Shown here piece after piece: positions 24,255-36,472 of a DNA stretch of 49,765 nt (position 1 is its first letter; each line of letters begins with the position of its first letter). The notes beneath the pieces were generated by a model. The model saw only the letters and a list, made by a program, of their open reading frames with translations, searched no databases and had not been told where the DNA came from. Made by a program: the position numbers and the translations under genes. The DNA is from Phoronis ovalis (taxonomy: Eukaryota > Phoronida > Phoronidae): the NCBI GenBank assembly GCA_028565635.1, contig JAOXYB010030288.1, forward strand, positions 1 through 49,765, in the 5' to 3' direction.

Positions 24255-26719
24255 AGTGAGAGAAAACTAAATACAAAATAAAGTTTCAATCCATGTAATA
24301 ATACTAAGAAACTAACAGTACCAGGTTTTTCATATCTCAAAAGCTTGCAGTCAACTATAGTCTTTTCGTATTTCTAACCAAAACAAAGAAATGTCAATAA
24401 GAGACACGAAAGTGAAACTGCCATATGGCTTAAGGACATGTGCTATATTATTCAATCTGGGTACCACTGGACTACCAACAATTAGCACACATTAGTCAAT
24501 AAGTCTTTAGGATAATGGGATTATAGCATTAGTGAACAATAAAAAAGCAAACAGCCAGATGGAATCAAGAGCACTTATATACACAAAGCAGTTATCCATA
24601 ACACATCTTCAAATTATACTTAGGCTGAGATCCACACCATAACTATCATTTGTAAACACAAACTTTTTAAATTAGATATAATAAATTTTAACTAGGTAGT
24701 GATTTTTTTAACTAATGCTGTAAATTATGTTTCTTGCTAGCTATCAACATAAAAGGATTGTATATTTGTTCCAATTAAACTATTTACAAGAATGTATTCA
24801 AATAGAGAATTTCCCAAAGGCAGACATAAAAGACAATTGACAATTTTATCTTTTCAAGCACATTCATTAGCAACACAGAATACATCTGATTAGGTTAATT
24901 TGCTCCTCAATTCAGAGAATATTTCAATTGCATTAGATGACAGAAAATTAAAGGCCTTCAAAATGCAAGTAATAACATTACTAGATATTCACTCTAAATG
25001 TACATACAATTGTGCCTGATGTAAGTAAAGCTAAAAGAAATCAATGTTTTTAATCAATGGCATTTCAAATTATTGATTAAGTAGACCTCAACACTATAAT
25101 GATCAAATGTTAACTTCTGGTCAAATATTTTGTAGCATGATGTTAATCATGAATTATGTTAAACGATACTGTTTTCAGATTTTGATAGTGGTAAAGGCTG
25201 GAAAATTCATCTTCAGAAAACACAATTAGATCAGATTCAACATAAGCACCTGATATTTTTCTAATTTAAGTAGTCACAGAGGTGTTTTCAACAGACTATT
25301 AATGCAATTCACTATTTATAGTAAAGGTTGACCAGACTATAAATCAACTAAAAACAAATCACAGAGAATCAGGCCAGGAGTACCAAATTTTGCACAGCCT
25401 GATGTGTAGGTTGACACTAATCATCTACTACTATAAAATTTATGTTAATTCAAGCTCTTCTGCTGTTGCTCGATTAAATCTAATTTTTCTTCCCACACTT
25501 TATCATTTATAACTAAGATCACTTCACCGTTTTTACAGTCTTGAAGAAAACACATCAGATGTTAAATATGCAGACAGTTATACCTGTTAAGTATTAACAA
25601 GAACAGTTTGTTAATTGATTTTAGATTGTCACTTTGAAAAAGGTGGTGTCTTAAGTAAACACAGTCTGCTCAAATTCTCCAAGTGTCAGAGCCACACAAT
25701 TGCAAACAATGGAGGGCTATTGATTAAGTAGGATCAACCTAATGAATAATTAAAACCAATATTTTCTGGAAGCTGTTTATAGATATAATTTCTTCTTGAT
25801 GGTGAAATGTAGTCTTACTACACGAGACTTAGTCAGTGGTAAAAGATTCTGCTGGGGATTTTTGCTACACAGTCCAAAGAAACTGCATTCCTTCATACAG
25901 ATATTTAATCTTTTCCACCATGCTGGTTAAAAATGCAGTATAGTTTTTTTGCATTTATGTGCTTGACTTAACAAAATTAATTATGTAAAGCTTTTATAAC
26001 TCAATGTCAATAATTTACATTCTAATACTGCACAAAAATTGTTGCAATTTAATGAAGGGAAACATAAATCTATAAATTCCAATATTGCTTTATACACCAC
26101 AATAAAAACAAATTATTACTCTGACAGTGACAGAAAAAATCATTATTCCAAATTTTGGTTAGAAATGTTGACTACAGTACTTTAGAACAAATCTGAGGAT
26201 TTGACAGTGACTAAAGAAGTGTTTTTTCCTAGAATTCTGGAACATTCTTAAGAAAGGTTGCTAAAATACAGTTATTGTATTTTTGTGCAGAAAACAGTCG
26301 AACTGAAGTGACACGGTAGATTTCAGAAAAAACAAATGAAGAGTTGACGTATTTCAATGATACAATGTTACGCAGTGTATCAAAGGCTGAGCGACAAGGG
26401 GGTGGGGCTATACGCGTGTCCGCTGTCAAAACTCTAATCCCCATAAATCTCTTTGAAAAGGACCAGTCACAACACCATAAGTGACCTGGATAACCTCGAC
26501 AGTGTTAGCGAGTACAATACTCGTTATAATCTAGATTGTAATAGAAATATGTCAATTTGCAAAAAAGAAAGAAGGATACATTTTACATAAGAAATGTTCC
26601 CATAACATCCAAGTAACGTAAAGCGAATACGAAATAGAATTACTATGGAAAATGATAAGTGCTCGGAATGTAAACAAGACAAAAATAAACACACGTGGTT
26701 TTAGCGGATATGTACTCAC

Positions 26720-27060
26720 CAGCTAGAATGTCAGCCTGTACTTTCTACGTTCTTGTCTAGAGCACTGCTGAAGTACTCGTAACGTCTTTTCCTTAGCTAT
26801 AAATCTAACTAAATCTGCAACGTGTGACAGAAAATTTGGTAGTTAAATAAAAATGGCGTGCCAATCGATAAACAAGTACAAATTATGGTTAATAAAATGT
26901 TTCTTAAAATGTTCCACTTCTTAGTTGTTCGAGCCGTTCCTCAAACAATACTAACGTAGAAATGAAAGAGGTACAAAACCAAGACACTGTCTACGAAAAA
27001 TGCAGTGAAAACGAAGGAAAAAACAGAGCAAATAAATGTCAAAAAGTTCACTAATCACAA
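26720..27060 (-). other. Candidate noncoding first exon (5' UTR) of ELAV
   Basis: The minus strand has a consensus donor, CTAGCTG|GTGAGTAC, at 26720/26719. The sequence before it lacks an ATG, as expected for a 5' UTR exon. The transcription start is not determined; about 27060-27120 is a guess from the gene-free, slightly GC-richer flank. Assignment to ELAV rests on position and strand. Confidence 0.33.
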
Positions 27061-27764
27061 AACACAACTTTCACTGGCTCCGTGCTCTGAACAAAATGAG
27101 GGCAGCACGAGGTAGCAATGATTAAGCTCCTCCCATTCCTTGTTCAAAACGTGAACAAAAGCATATTTCAATATTGTTTGTTTATTGTATTACTGAAGAT
27201 AATTCTCCATATATTGGTCGGTTATTGCTAAACGTGTAAATATCATCTGTTATTAATGAAATTGTCTTAACTTGCAAGTCTATTTCTCTCTGCGGAATGA
27301 ATAAGTGCAGTAATAAGTCATTCAGCTGTTGCGCGCGAGATTCGATTTCCCAACAGACTAATCCTAGCAAGTAATTTTATGCAAAAGCCAAGAAAGCATG
27401 CCCAAAGCATGGTTCACAATAACTATAAGCATTAAAGCCCCGGGATAAAAATTAGGTAATACACACTCATTCTAAGTATTATACTATATGCGAGTACCTT
27501 TCGTGTAGCTGTGTTTGACTCACCGATACTCTTATAGTTATATTTTATTTTTAAAACATGGTCCTGGACCGGGTATTCCCTGAGACTAAGATACTACTTA
27601 CTCTTTAAAAAAACTGAATGTACTACTACTTTAATTTAAACATTACTTATGACGGTATACATGTGTTTATATAGCTTCTTCTTTACGATCTGAAATTTAA
27701 ACTCAGGTTCTTTATTCCTGTGATTCCTTTCGATGGGGATGCAGACACCCAAATCGCGCAATGC
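27061..27764. promoter_or_regulatory. Divergent intergenic promoter region, ELAV and AGBL4
   Basis: About 0.7 kb separates the candidate ELAV first exon (minus) from the AGBL4 start (plus). It contains several CpG-bearing strings (GCGCGCGAG near 27330, CCCCGGG near 27438, TCGCGCA near 27754) in an otherwise AT-rich setting. No TATA box is convincing. A shared promoter is inferred from geometry. Confidence 0.35.
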
Positions 27765-27787
27765 ATGATGGTATACAAAATGGCTGA
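27761..27787 (+). promoter_or_regulatory. Overlapping short upstream ORF at the AGBL4 start
   Basis: ATG CAT GAT GGT ATA CAA AAT GGC TGA forms an eight-codon upstream frame whose stop overlaps the start region of AGBL4 (ATG 27780, a different frame). Two further ATGs at 27765 and 27768 are in frame with AGBL4. Initiation at the first ATG would bypass the main start, so the arrangement could reduce translation. Confidence 0.4.
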
Positions 27788-30700
27788 CAAGAAGGAGTCA
27801 GGTTTGTTTACAGTTGCTGGGAGATTAGTTTTGCAAAATTATCATCGATTATTAAGTGAAATTGTGAGGAACAACAACCAAGAATATTGAAAATTAGTTA
27901 TTCTCCATACTGATCTTTAATAAATTATATTATGCGGTAGTGGAGTTGTAAAATTTTTATGTAAACTTGTGAGCAAACTAGTTGTGAATGTGAAGTACCC
28001 TTTTTTTCCTGCCAGAACACAGAAGCAGAAGAGAAATCGGCCATAAATAATTAAACTTTTCAAAGTAAATCCAACATTTGAAAACACTATTAGTTGCACA
28101 GAGTTGATTACAGTTATTGTTATGGAATACCAACATCTTGAGGAAACGCTAATCACAAATAGCTAGGTTGCATACACAATAGTCCTGGCTTAACTTCATG
28201 ACCCTACTATTAGGTAGTATGGTCATGTCATGAAGGCAGGACCACGTACATAATAGATATGGAGTAATTTTTGAGTTTATAAGTTCATGCATCAGATGCT
28301 TGTATTGACTTCCCAAGTGCTTATTTCATATAAAATTACATGTTCGTGCTTAATGCTGCGTCTTAGTTAATGACATTGTGCATAAATAACTTAAAATAAC
28401 GATTCACAAGTGCTGCTGTCTGTTAACAAATGATAATTGATGCAACCAAATTGCCAACAAATCAGATTTAATTTATTAACTTGTTATTGAAATAATTTTA
28501 ATAGTGGAGAAAAAAGGCGTGCTGGGTGTTGGAATCTGTAAAACCCAAGTTCAATAAATAAGTTAGTTATTACCCGGAAACAGTTTGATAAATAAGATAG
28601 TTACTACCCGAAAGACACTCGAAACACATGGACTAACAGACGGATTTCTAATTATGTCTAGTTACAGTTAGTTTATAATGTTTATAAATAAAGAGCTGGA
28701 TCTTTAGCCTGGAAATTAAAATAAAATTAGTGCCAGAGGACCTGACTGTACACACTTAATTACTTCTCTTTCACTAAATCTCCTACTGGGTCATATAATT
28801 TCCACTCAACACTTTAATACACAATTTATACCTGATTTCTGTGTTTCACAAAAAATGTCTGTTATTGGGAATTCCTGATTTTTTTTCATATAGGCAGTGA
28901 ATCTGACAGTCCTGAAGAGCCAGTTGTTGGTAATCTGAGCAGGTTTGTTGTACCTCCACCAGGGTATACAGGCAGAACAAAGAAAGGACACCTGATATTT
29001 GATGCTTGCTTTGAAAGTGGTATGAATTTGTATTTTTTCTTTTGTACATATTTTTAATACAAATATTCAATACAATCTAGCATGTATGGTTTTTAAAAAT
29101 GGCTACCTATAACGAAAACAATTCAACTCCAGTGTCATGATGTTGAGTCAGATACATTTGTTTTTACTGTGTTTAATCAATCCTGTTGTGAGTCCTGTCA
29201 CAGTTTCTTTTATTCATGTAATTTGTTTTTAATACCATCTTAAATTGATCACCAAAATCTGCTTAATAAGATGAGCTAGTTTATAGTTGATTGTTCTTAC
29301 CAGGGGTTATCATGGTTTATGAAATATTAATTATTGTTTAGGTAATCTTGGTAGAGTGGATTATATAACTGACTTTGAATATGACCTATTCATAAGACCG
29401 GATACTTGCAATCCCCGTTTTAGAGTTTGGTTTAATTTCACAGTGGAAAATACAAAGGCTGACCAAGTGAGTACTTTATACTCTGAAATACCATTAAAAA
29501 GTGACAAAAATTCATACTAAATGTGTATGAGGCCTGAGGGTACTTGATAACCCATGGTAAAATATACCCCTCTATAGCCCATGGTAAAAAAACTCGAAAA
29601 GTGAACCCATGGTAAAAAAATGCTAGAAGTGTGCACCCCATGGTAAATATATTCTGGAAATGTAACCGTTTGGAAAACATTGCCATTTACATGCCACTGA
29701 ACCGCTGTAATATCTCTGGAATTTGTGGAAACCATCTTAAACAAAAAAATATCTTAATTGAAAAGACCATTCCCATCTATTATACATGTGCAATAGTGGT
29801 AGCTTGTATAAATTATCATTCTTATAAAAATAAACACAATTCCAACAAGTTCAGCTATACATGGTCATAAAAAAAACATTTGCAAAAACCACCCCCATGG
29901 TAACAAAAGGTATCCCATGGTCAATATTTTAGGTTAAAAAAAGGGGCCCATAGAGTGGCACATACATATATACAGTCACTTTGAATGAGAGTACCCCAAG
30001 GTATGATAACTTTTCTGGAGCGAAAATAAAACTTGGATTGTAAAAAATCCAAGTAAGGAAGGATCTGTTAATTATGGCTTCCAAGAACAAAATTGGAAAC
30101 ATATTGTTCTTGCACCAGTTCCTTTCAGTCACTTATGGACCAGTTTCAACAATCCTTTTTGCACTTCCTGTTTGCAATATTTGCGACACCTTGTGAGAAG
30201 CGCTAAAGTAGTCCAAGCATGCAAATCCTAGATTCACCCTGGTGCTTAGTCGTCAACAAACACTAGCGAGAACCATCATTTCTTTTAGTAAAAAACCTTA
30301 TCCTGGCTAATTTTGCTCACTATTTGGAACCTATGGGAACCGTTTATATGCACAGGAATTTTTTGTTAAGATTTTGCTATGGTAGTGCCATCAAAGGAAC
30401 TGTTTTATCGACGTGTAACCTTATAATCAGTTGGAAGCCATATGCAATCTACTTTTATTATAAATTGGAAATATCTGCCTTTTTGCAGAGAGTGATTTTC
30501 AACATTGTGAACTTCAGCAAAACAAAGTCTTTATATAGAGATGGTATGACACCTGTGGTTAAATCGACTAGTAGACCAACATGGTGAGTATTCTGTTTAT
30601 TTAGTGACAGAAAGTTTGAACTGTGTTCATTCGGAAAGTTTAAAAAATTTCATTTTTTCCAATGTTATTGTTAATAATTAGCTTATAGCTTAATACATGT

Positions 30701-33700
30701 ACATGTAAAATAAATAAGTATTTTGTTTGTCACTTTTGGACTTGTATATCGTAGAGTACATTTATAAAGAAAAACAGTCCCAGAATTATAAGATTTCAAG
30801 TACTAATTTGGTAAGACATCATTTTTCTCTTTCTTCAAGGATGCGCATTCCCCCAAAGCATGTTTACTACTACCGGTGTCCAGACCACAGAAAAAACTAT
30901 GTCATGTCTTTCGCATTCGCATTTGATCGTGAATCTGATGTCTACCAGTTTGCATACTGCTATCCATATTCTTACACAAGATTACAGAGCTTCTTAGATA
31001 ACTTAGAGAAGAGGAATTTGAAATTTTTAACAAGGGAGCTTCTAACACTTAGTGTAGTAAGTCACCAAATGTAGAACTGCATTACATATTTTGGCCACTG
31101 TTGATGTTAGCACTAACTGAACTGAGTAAATCCATTGCATTAACTGTGTTTTTATTGTGATACATCAAACTGTAAAGTAAATTATTGAAATTATATGTGT
31201 TCTTGAATTTCACAACAATTCAGAAAAAGCACTGTAGAACTGACTAATACAGACCAATAACAGTTTACCAATTGTTTAATCCACATTTTAAAACTGGATA
31301 CTCTTTCTATGAGAATGTATGTAACTAGCCAGCTTTCTTTACTGTGTATCTGTAAATTATCAACATGTAACAGAAGTCACCTAAATTTTGTTACAGCAAC
31401 AAAGAAGATTAGATTTGTTAACAATCACCAATCCAGAAAATCTGGATCCAGACCCAGATGAAAAGCAGAAAGTTGTATTTGTTACAGCAAGAGTGCATCC
31501 AGGAGAAACCCCATCATCATATGTTGTTCAGGGTAGGCTTTGCATTACATCGCATTGTCTGTTAGCTTGATCATACAAGTACTTCAGTTTTATTACAAAT
31601 TAATGTAATTATCAAAATTAGATTGAAAAACAAGAAAAGTTGTAGACTCTGTACAGTCATCATGGTTCTTTGTAAACAAAAATCCATAACTTAACATGAT
31701 TTTTTTGTAGGTTTTATAGATTTTCTCTGCAGCAGTCATCCCATTGCCAAAGTTTTACGCGATTACTGTGTATTTAAAATTGTTCCCATGCTCAACCCAG
31801 ATGGAGTTTACCTAGGAAATTATCGGTACATAACATTAACAGCTTCATACAAGATACTCATTTATACACAGTTTGAGTGTATTTTTTGAACAAATATATT
31901 AACACATTTTATGCTTTTTAAAAGCAATGTTAGTAGTTAGGTTTCGCAACGATATGAAATTAATGTATCACCTCAAAAAAGCTGCAAAAGTAACAACCTG
32001 TATTACTTTTATTTCATTTTCTGAAACTGATGCGACACATTATGAATTACTATTTTGGTTATTATTGTGACAATAATTTGGTAGTAATTTCAATCCTATA
32101 AATTTTTCAACAAAACAATTGATGCTAAGTGCAAATGTCATGTTTTTCATTGGCAGGTGCTCTTTGATGGGATTTGATTTAAATCGTCACTGGCAAGAGC
32201 CGTCCCCATGGGCCCATCCAACTCTCTACGCAACCAAAACTCTTTTAATGGAATTGGACCAAGATGAGGTCAGTAAACAAAGTACACATGTTGAGGGCAA
32301 ACTAATAAAAGTTTTCACAACCTTTGTGCATATTCACGATCATGTTTGCTGAACTTTGTATACTGTAGCTTTGAATAATGATATGTGAAATTGGTGTTTT
32401 TGTGCCAAACCTAGTACGATAGCTAGGTCTTTCTGACATGCTTGGCAGTATACTATAATACTTTTAGTATTAGAAAACTGCATGTGATTATATTATGCAG
32501 TGTTTCACTAAATAAATATTAGATTTCCTGTAAATCTGTGTTTTTAAACACATTAAAAAATATACTTCCTCAACTTTTATATGAAAACAAAAATTTTCTT
32601 TGTAAAAACTGTAAGGCTTATGTTTTTACCATCTACTTATTATATACTTCTCTCTTTCTTTTGTAGAAAAATGATTTGGATTTTTACATTGATATTCATT
32701 CGCACTCCACTCTGACTGGTGGGTTTATGTATGGAAATGTATATGAGGATCTCAGCAGATTTGAACGTGAGGGAGTATTTCCGAAATTGCTGTGTCAAAA
32801 TGCAGAAGACTTTTCCATATCAAATACAGCATATAATAGTGATGCAGCCAAAGCAGGAGCTGCAAGGAGGTAATGTTCAAACTAAGTTTAAATACAAAAT
32901 GATCCTTTCATTTATAATTCTGGGCATCATTTGGCCCTTACTTCACCCAAAGAGTGAAAATAATTTTAAGCAGGTTGCCATTGAGCAAGCTGATTCCTTT
33001 GCAGTTTTTAGATTGATATAACAAGATATCGAGATGAATTCTTGTCAGTTTGGAAGTATGACAATTTTTAGACTTATGATTCTTGAATTTGTAGGACACT
33101 TGGAGGGTGCCTGGATGAAAGCTGTCACTGTTACACATTGGAAGTCTCTTTCTTTAGTTTTACTACAAGTACATCTAGTCAAACTCTTCCATATACAGAG
33201 GAAGGTTGTATCCTTTTATAATCAAATGAAATAATTACTGTGTTTTTGAGTATGCTACAAATAGCATATTCTATAAAAAATTTGTGGAGTTTTATTTCAG
33301 TGGGCTACTTTTTTGTAAGGATTACTTCTAATATCCTGGTTTCTCGTAAAATTTGCTGAAATGTTCATGAATAAGCTCCGAACACCTTGGCTTATTGCAG
33401 TTGGGCTACTTTTTTTAAGATTACTACTACTATCCTGAAATGTCTCTATCAATAGCTCAATAGGAATTTCAAAGGAAATGTCAGTATAGTTTGCATGCTT
33501 CTGCTAATAATGTTTATTTTTGAATATGTGTGTGTTTAAGTATTGTTAATGCACTTAAATTGAATTCAAAAGCCATTCCACATTTTTGCGAATTTAATGC
33601 CAATTTGAAGTAATTGACCATTTGCACCAAGTAAGCATTTTTTTTGTGCATTTAAAAGTGGAATTGCAAAATGAACCCTATTAATCCTACATTGCTCCAC

Positions 33701-35113
33701 AGTAATGCAGAATTGCATGCACAGGCTTGTATAATGGAACATTTCATAAAATGATCGGAATTGTGGCATTAACTGGGTTTGTTTTGCTGTGCCATCTATG
33801 TATGAAAATAACTTATTGGCTACACTGTACCTTTCTATTCAGTAGTCCTATATAAAGCTCTACAGTGCATTTCTTGTTTACACTTTTTATTTCTTTAATT
33901 ATTCTCCAACTGTCAGACATGAAACTGGGTCGGAATGTGGCCAGAACTTTTCTAGATTATTACAAATTAAATGGTTTTATAAGTTCCAAGCCGAGTAGCA
34001 GTTTGGTGCCAAAAGCTGGACGTTACAGTGCCAAAGACAGACATAAGGAGAGAGCCGTATCTGAACCTTCAAGGCGGTCATCAGGGGACAGGTAGCTTTA
34101 TTCCTTTGTCAAAAATTAGAATATGCATCAGAAGTAAAAGAGTTATGACGCATGGTCCGCTTTAAGTTTCACAAAGGAGAGGAAAACGCTTTTTAGAATT
34201 GTAACTGTTAAATACACCACAGATGCGATGATCATGTACAAAATAATAATAACATGTAAGAAAATTTCCTAGCAATAATGCAATACTGTGAAAACAAATA
34301 AAATAATATTAATGAACAGGTGCTCTAAAGAACAGCATCAACTAAATAAAATAGTTGAAAATGTATACAAACTAGCTATCAGCACATCCTAGCACAATAT
34401 CAGTTCATATTTTGTACAAATATTACTGCCATACATCAACTGGTAAGTGATGCACCACCGCATATCTATTTTCCTCTCCCTGAACAGATCATTTAAGGTT
34501 GCGTTAATGAGAACGTTTATGATGAAACTCTGATAAAACATCCAGTGTTAGTCAGATGACTGTAATTGGTGATTGTAATCATTGAAAGTCTAATTTGATT
34601 CTACATATCAAAGTGTCTTTTCATGACAACTATGATATAATACTAATAATGTGTTGTAATTAAAGTTCAGCAATAGTTCAAGCCTAATGAAGGCTAAAAC
34701 ATGTACATGCATATAGAATAGTTAGGACTGCACATTGCACTTCAATTTGTAAAATAATGAGGAAATTGTATGTGAACATACATTTATAGATTTTGCGCAA
34801 CATATACTCTATTACTTTTACTAGACAGACAGTTTTAATACAAATTTTAGGGCCACTACTAACATGTTTTACGACTACAAATATGTTTTAAAATATTCCA
34901 ACTCTTACAAAAGCAGTACCTGACTCCAGTCTCTTTGGGCTATTTATACTCCAGAGTTGTTCCATGTTGTTTGCCCAGCAGATCTAATTAGATCAATAAT
35001 TATGTTCTAGGTTTGAAAGACACAGAGATACAGAAAGGCATCATGGTAAAACAAGATACGTACATAATACTATGTCATTAGGTGAAGTTCCAGCAAGATC
35101 TAAGAGATATTAG
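27780..35113 (+). CDS. AGBL4: Cytosolic carboxypeptidase 6 (AGBL4/CCP6), complete
   Basis: M14-family metallocarboxypeptidase that removes glutamates from polyglutamylated tubulin and other proteins in the cytosol, basal bodies and cilia. Exons: 27780-27801, 28894-29019, 29342-29466, 30489-30583, 30840-31056, 31397-31532, 31711-31825, 32157-32268, 32667-32869, 33095-33204, 33917-34091, 35011-35113. All phases agree and give 512 residues; human AGBL4 is about 503. The N-terminal CCP domain has [20 protein letters not shown] and [17 protein letters not shown]. The catalytic domain shows zinc ligands H229 and E232 ([10 protein letters not shown]), third ligand H327 (DIHSHS), [18 protein letters not shown] near 286-291 and catalytic E400 (CYTLEVSF). 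All key residues are present. The C-terminal tail, about residues 440-512, is basic and Ser-rich and looks lineage-specific. ATGs at 27765 and 27768 are in frame and would add up to five residues (MMVYK); 27768 and 27780 both have A at -3 and G at +4. Confidence 0.96.
27802..28893 (+). other. AGBL4 intron 1
   Basis: A 1.1 kb intron from GTTTGT to CATATAG. Its minus-strand open frames lack similarity to known proteins. Nothing else is recognised. Confidence 0.8.
29533..30000. mobile_element. MITE-like element with CCCATGGTAAAA internal repeats, in AGBL4 intron 3
   Basis: The left end, CCTGAGGGTACTTG, and the complement of the right end, CCTTGGGGTACTCTC, are inverted. Flanks GTATGAGG (29525-29532) and GTATGATA (30001-30008) match at six of eight positions, consistent with a decayed target duplication. 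Inside, CCCATGGTAAAA or close variants occur about six times (near 29550, 29579, 29606, 29637, 29894 and 29912). There is no transposase. It resembles the elements at 447-877 and 23852-24254. Confidence 0.6.
30009..30488 (+). other. Remainder of AGBL4 intron 3
   Basis: Unremarkable intronic sequence running up to acceptor TTTTTGCAG. The open frame reaching into exon 4 is a fortuitous upstream extension. Confidence 0.7.
33205..33916 (+). other. AGBL4 intron 10 with a duplicated 40 bp segment
   Basis: A 712 nt intron (donor GTTGTA, acceptor CTGTCAG). Segments at 33299-33338 and 33398-33437 are imperfect direct copies, each starting CAGT(T)GGGCTACTTTTTT and ending TATCCTG. Nothing else is recognised. 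Confidence 0.7.
34092..35010 (+). other. AGBL4 intron 11
   Basis: A 919 nt intron, donor GTAGCT and acceptor GTTCTAG. The donor itself contains an in-frame TAG, so retention would end the protein just after residue 479. Rich in A/T, with no other features. Confidence 0.8.
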
Positions 35114-36472
35114 GTACAACTATTGTCTCCATGTCACGCACAAGTCTCATGACATTGTATGAACTTATAGTTCAGTTTAATTGTTAGTCACAAGAACTTC
35201 ATTGTGAACTTGAAAACTTTTAGTTGGATGAAAGACGAGTAATAGTCATTTCGATTTCATCTCATCTTTGATTTTAAAATATTGTCAGCAGGAACAGATT
35301 TTTCTTTAATGTATTGAATCAACGCCAGTTGTTTGACTTCACATATTAATCATAGCAGCTGCAAATGGGAGTCTAGTCCTAATCCAGTCGGACTAAATCC
35401 ATCTGTTAGTATTCCTACCTTTTTATGTAATACCTGGGCTTAACTGCTTCTATTTTTGTTCATTATCTCAAAAAAATAGAAGAACAAAACTGCCGTTATA
35501 TATATATATAAACCATAGTTAATCTCACTGCCCCATCAGATTGCAGCTTACAATAAATAGGTATAAAGCAACAACAGTGGACCCAAAACCAGGTAGCTAG
35601 TGAAATAGGTCAATCACTGATATCCAAATTATACAGAGCCAATCCCTGATTGATCAAATCTTTAATAATATGTTTGTTCACTCTTGTTTTAACAAGATTT
35701 AAAATCAAAGGATTGTAACAGCAATTGTCTATGACCAAGCCCAGGCATTAGATGCTACAGATCACTGCACAGATGGGTTTATTCGAACTGGTCCTCACCT
35801 TTCTTCGCAGTGTATTTTATAGATTACCATCTCCGATTCTTGTAATTTGGCATCTGATTTATATAAAATTTGTTTTCGCGATTAAATTTGACCATCTCTT
35901 TTTTATTTTTGTATACTTTATTTTTAAAGGGCATTGATATGAATGATTAGGATTAATCAACTTTGTATTGCTATATGTACTTCTAGTAGTTAGTGCTAAT
36001 CATCACAATTTTTATTTGTCAGTTGTTATTACATATGCTCTGCAATCTTTATGATTATGTTAGATTTAGGGTCAGAAATATTACTTTTAATTTCTTCTTT
36101 ATGATACTTGTCTGCTTAAAAATGGAGCTATGTAGCCTTTCTAGTATGACTTGGAACCACTCTTTACAGTGCTCAATTAAAGTATATGTGAAGGAAATCT
36201 CAACAGCAGTATTGTAATTATAATATTTCATTGTTTTCATGTATCTGTACATTTTATAGACTTCATAATTAATTCCATGACTGGGAATCTGCACTTTATT
36301 GTCTTTTTTCCGCTAAATTCAACTTAGTAGCAATCAGTACAAATGATACATCATGTCCAGAGAATCAGTGACTGGGGCGCTGTTTATCATCAGTACCACT
36401 ATAGTACACTATAGTACAGTACAGTACAGTACAGTACAGTTCATCCACATTTGACACAAATAATGATGAATA
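35114..36472. other. Tail-to-tail intergenic region between AGBL4 and POLR1A
   Basis: About 1.4 kb between two converging stop codons. It must hold both 3' UTRs, which may overlap. A plus-strand AATAAA at 35552 is a plausible AGBL4 poly(A) signal. It includes a TA run near 35498-35510 and a pentanucleotide repeat at 36401-36440. No protein-coding gene is recognised. Confidence 0.6.
36401..36440. repeat. ACAGT pentanucleotide microsatellite
   Basis: ATAGTACACT ATAGTACAGT followed by about four more ACAGT units. It lies 33 bp past the POLR1A stop codon, so within its 3' UTR on the minus strand. The minus-strand unit is ACTGT. Confidence 0.9.

Larger units (their letters stand above)
16232..26719 (-). 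other. Large 5' intronic region of ELAV
   Basis: About 10.5 kb of AT-rich DNA between the candidate second exon and the noncoding first exon. It contains the candidate exon at 21673-21714, a three-copy 29 bp tandem repeat (22482-22568) and a MITE-like element (23852-24254). Another possible splice donor, CTG|GTAAGC, reads on the minus strand near 18585. A GC-richer patch with a CCCCACCCCC box near 26380-26520 could be an alternative promoter. No other gene is visible. Confidence 0.4.

Noticed and set aside
26229-26444. 71-codon minus-strand frame near a GC-richer patch
   Set aside because: No homology recognised and no usable splice phase. The patch may be promoter-like but not coding.
29438-29870. 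Several 75-82 codon frames on both strands
   Set aside because: They read through the CCCATGGTAAAA repeats of the element in AGBL4 intron 3 and are repeat artefacts.
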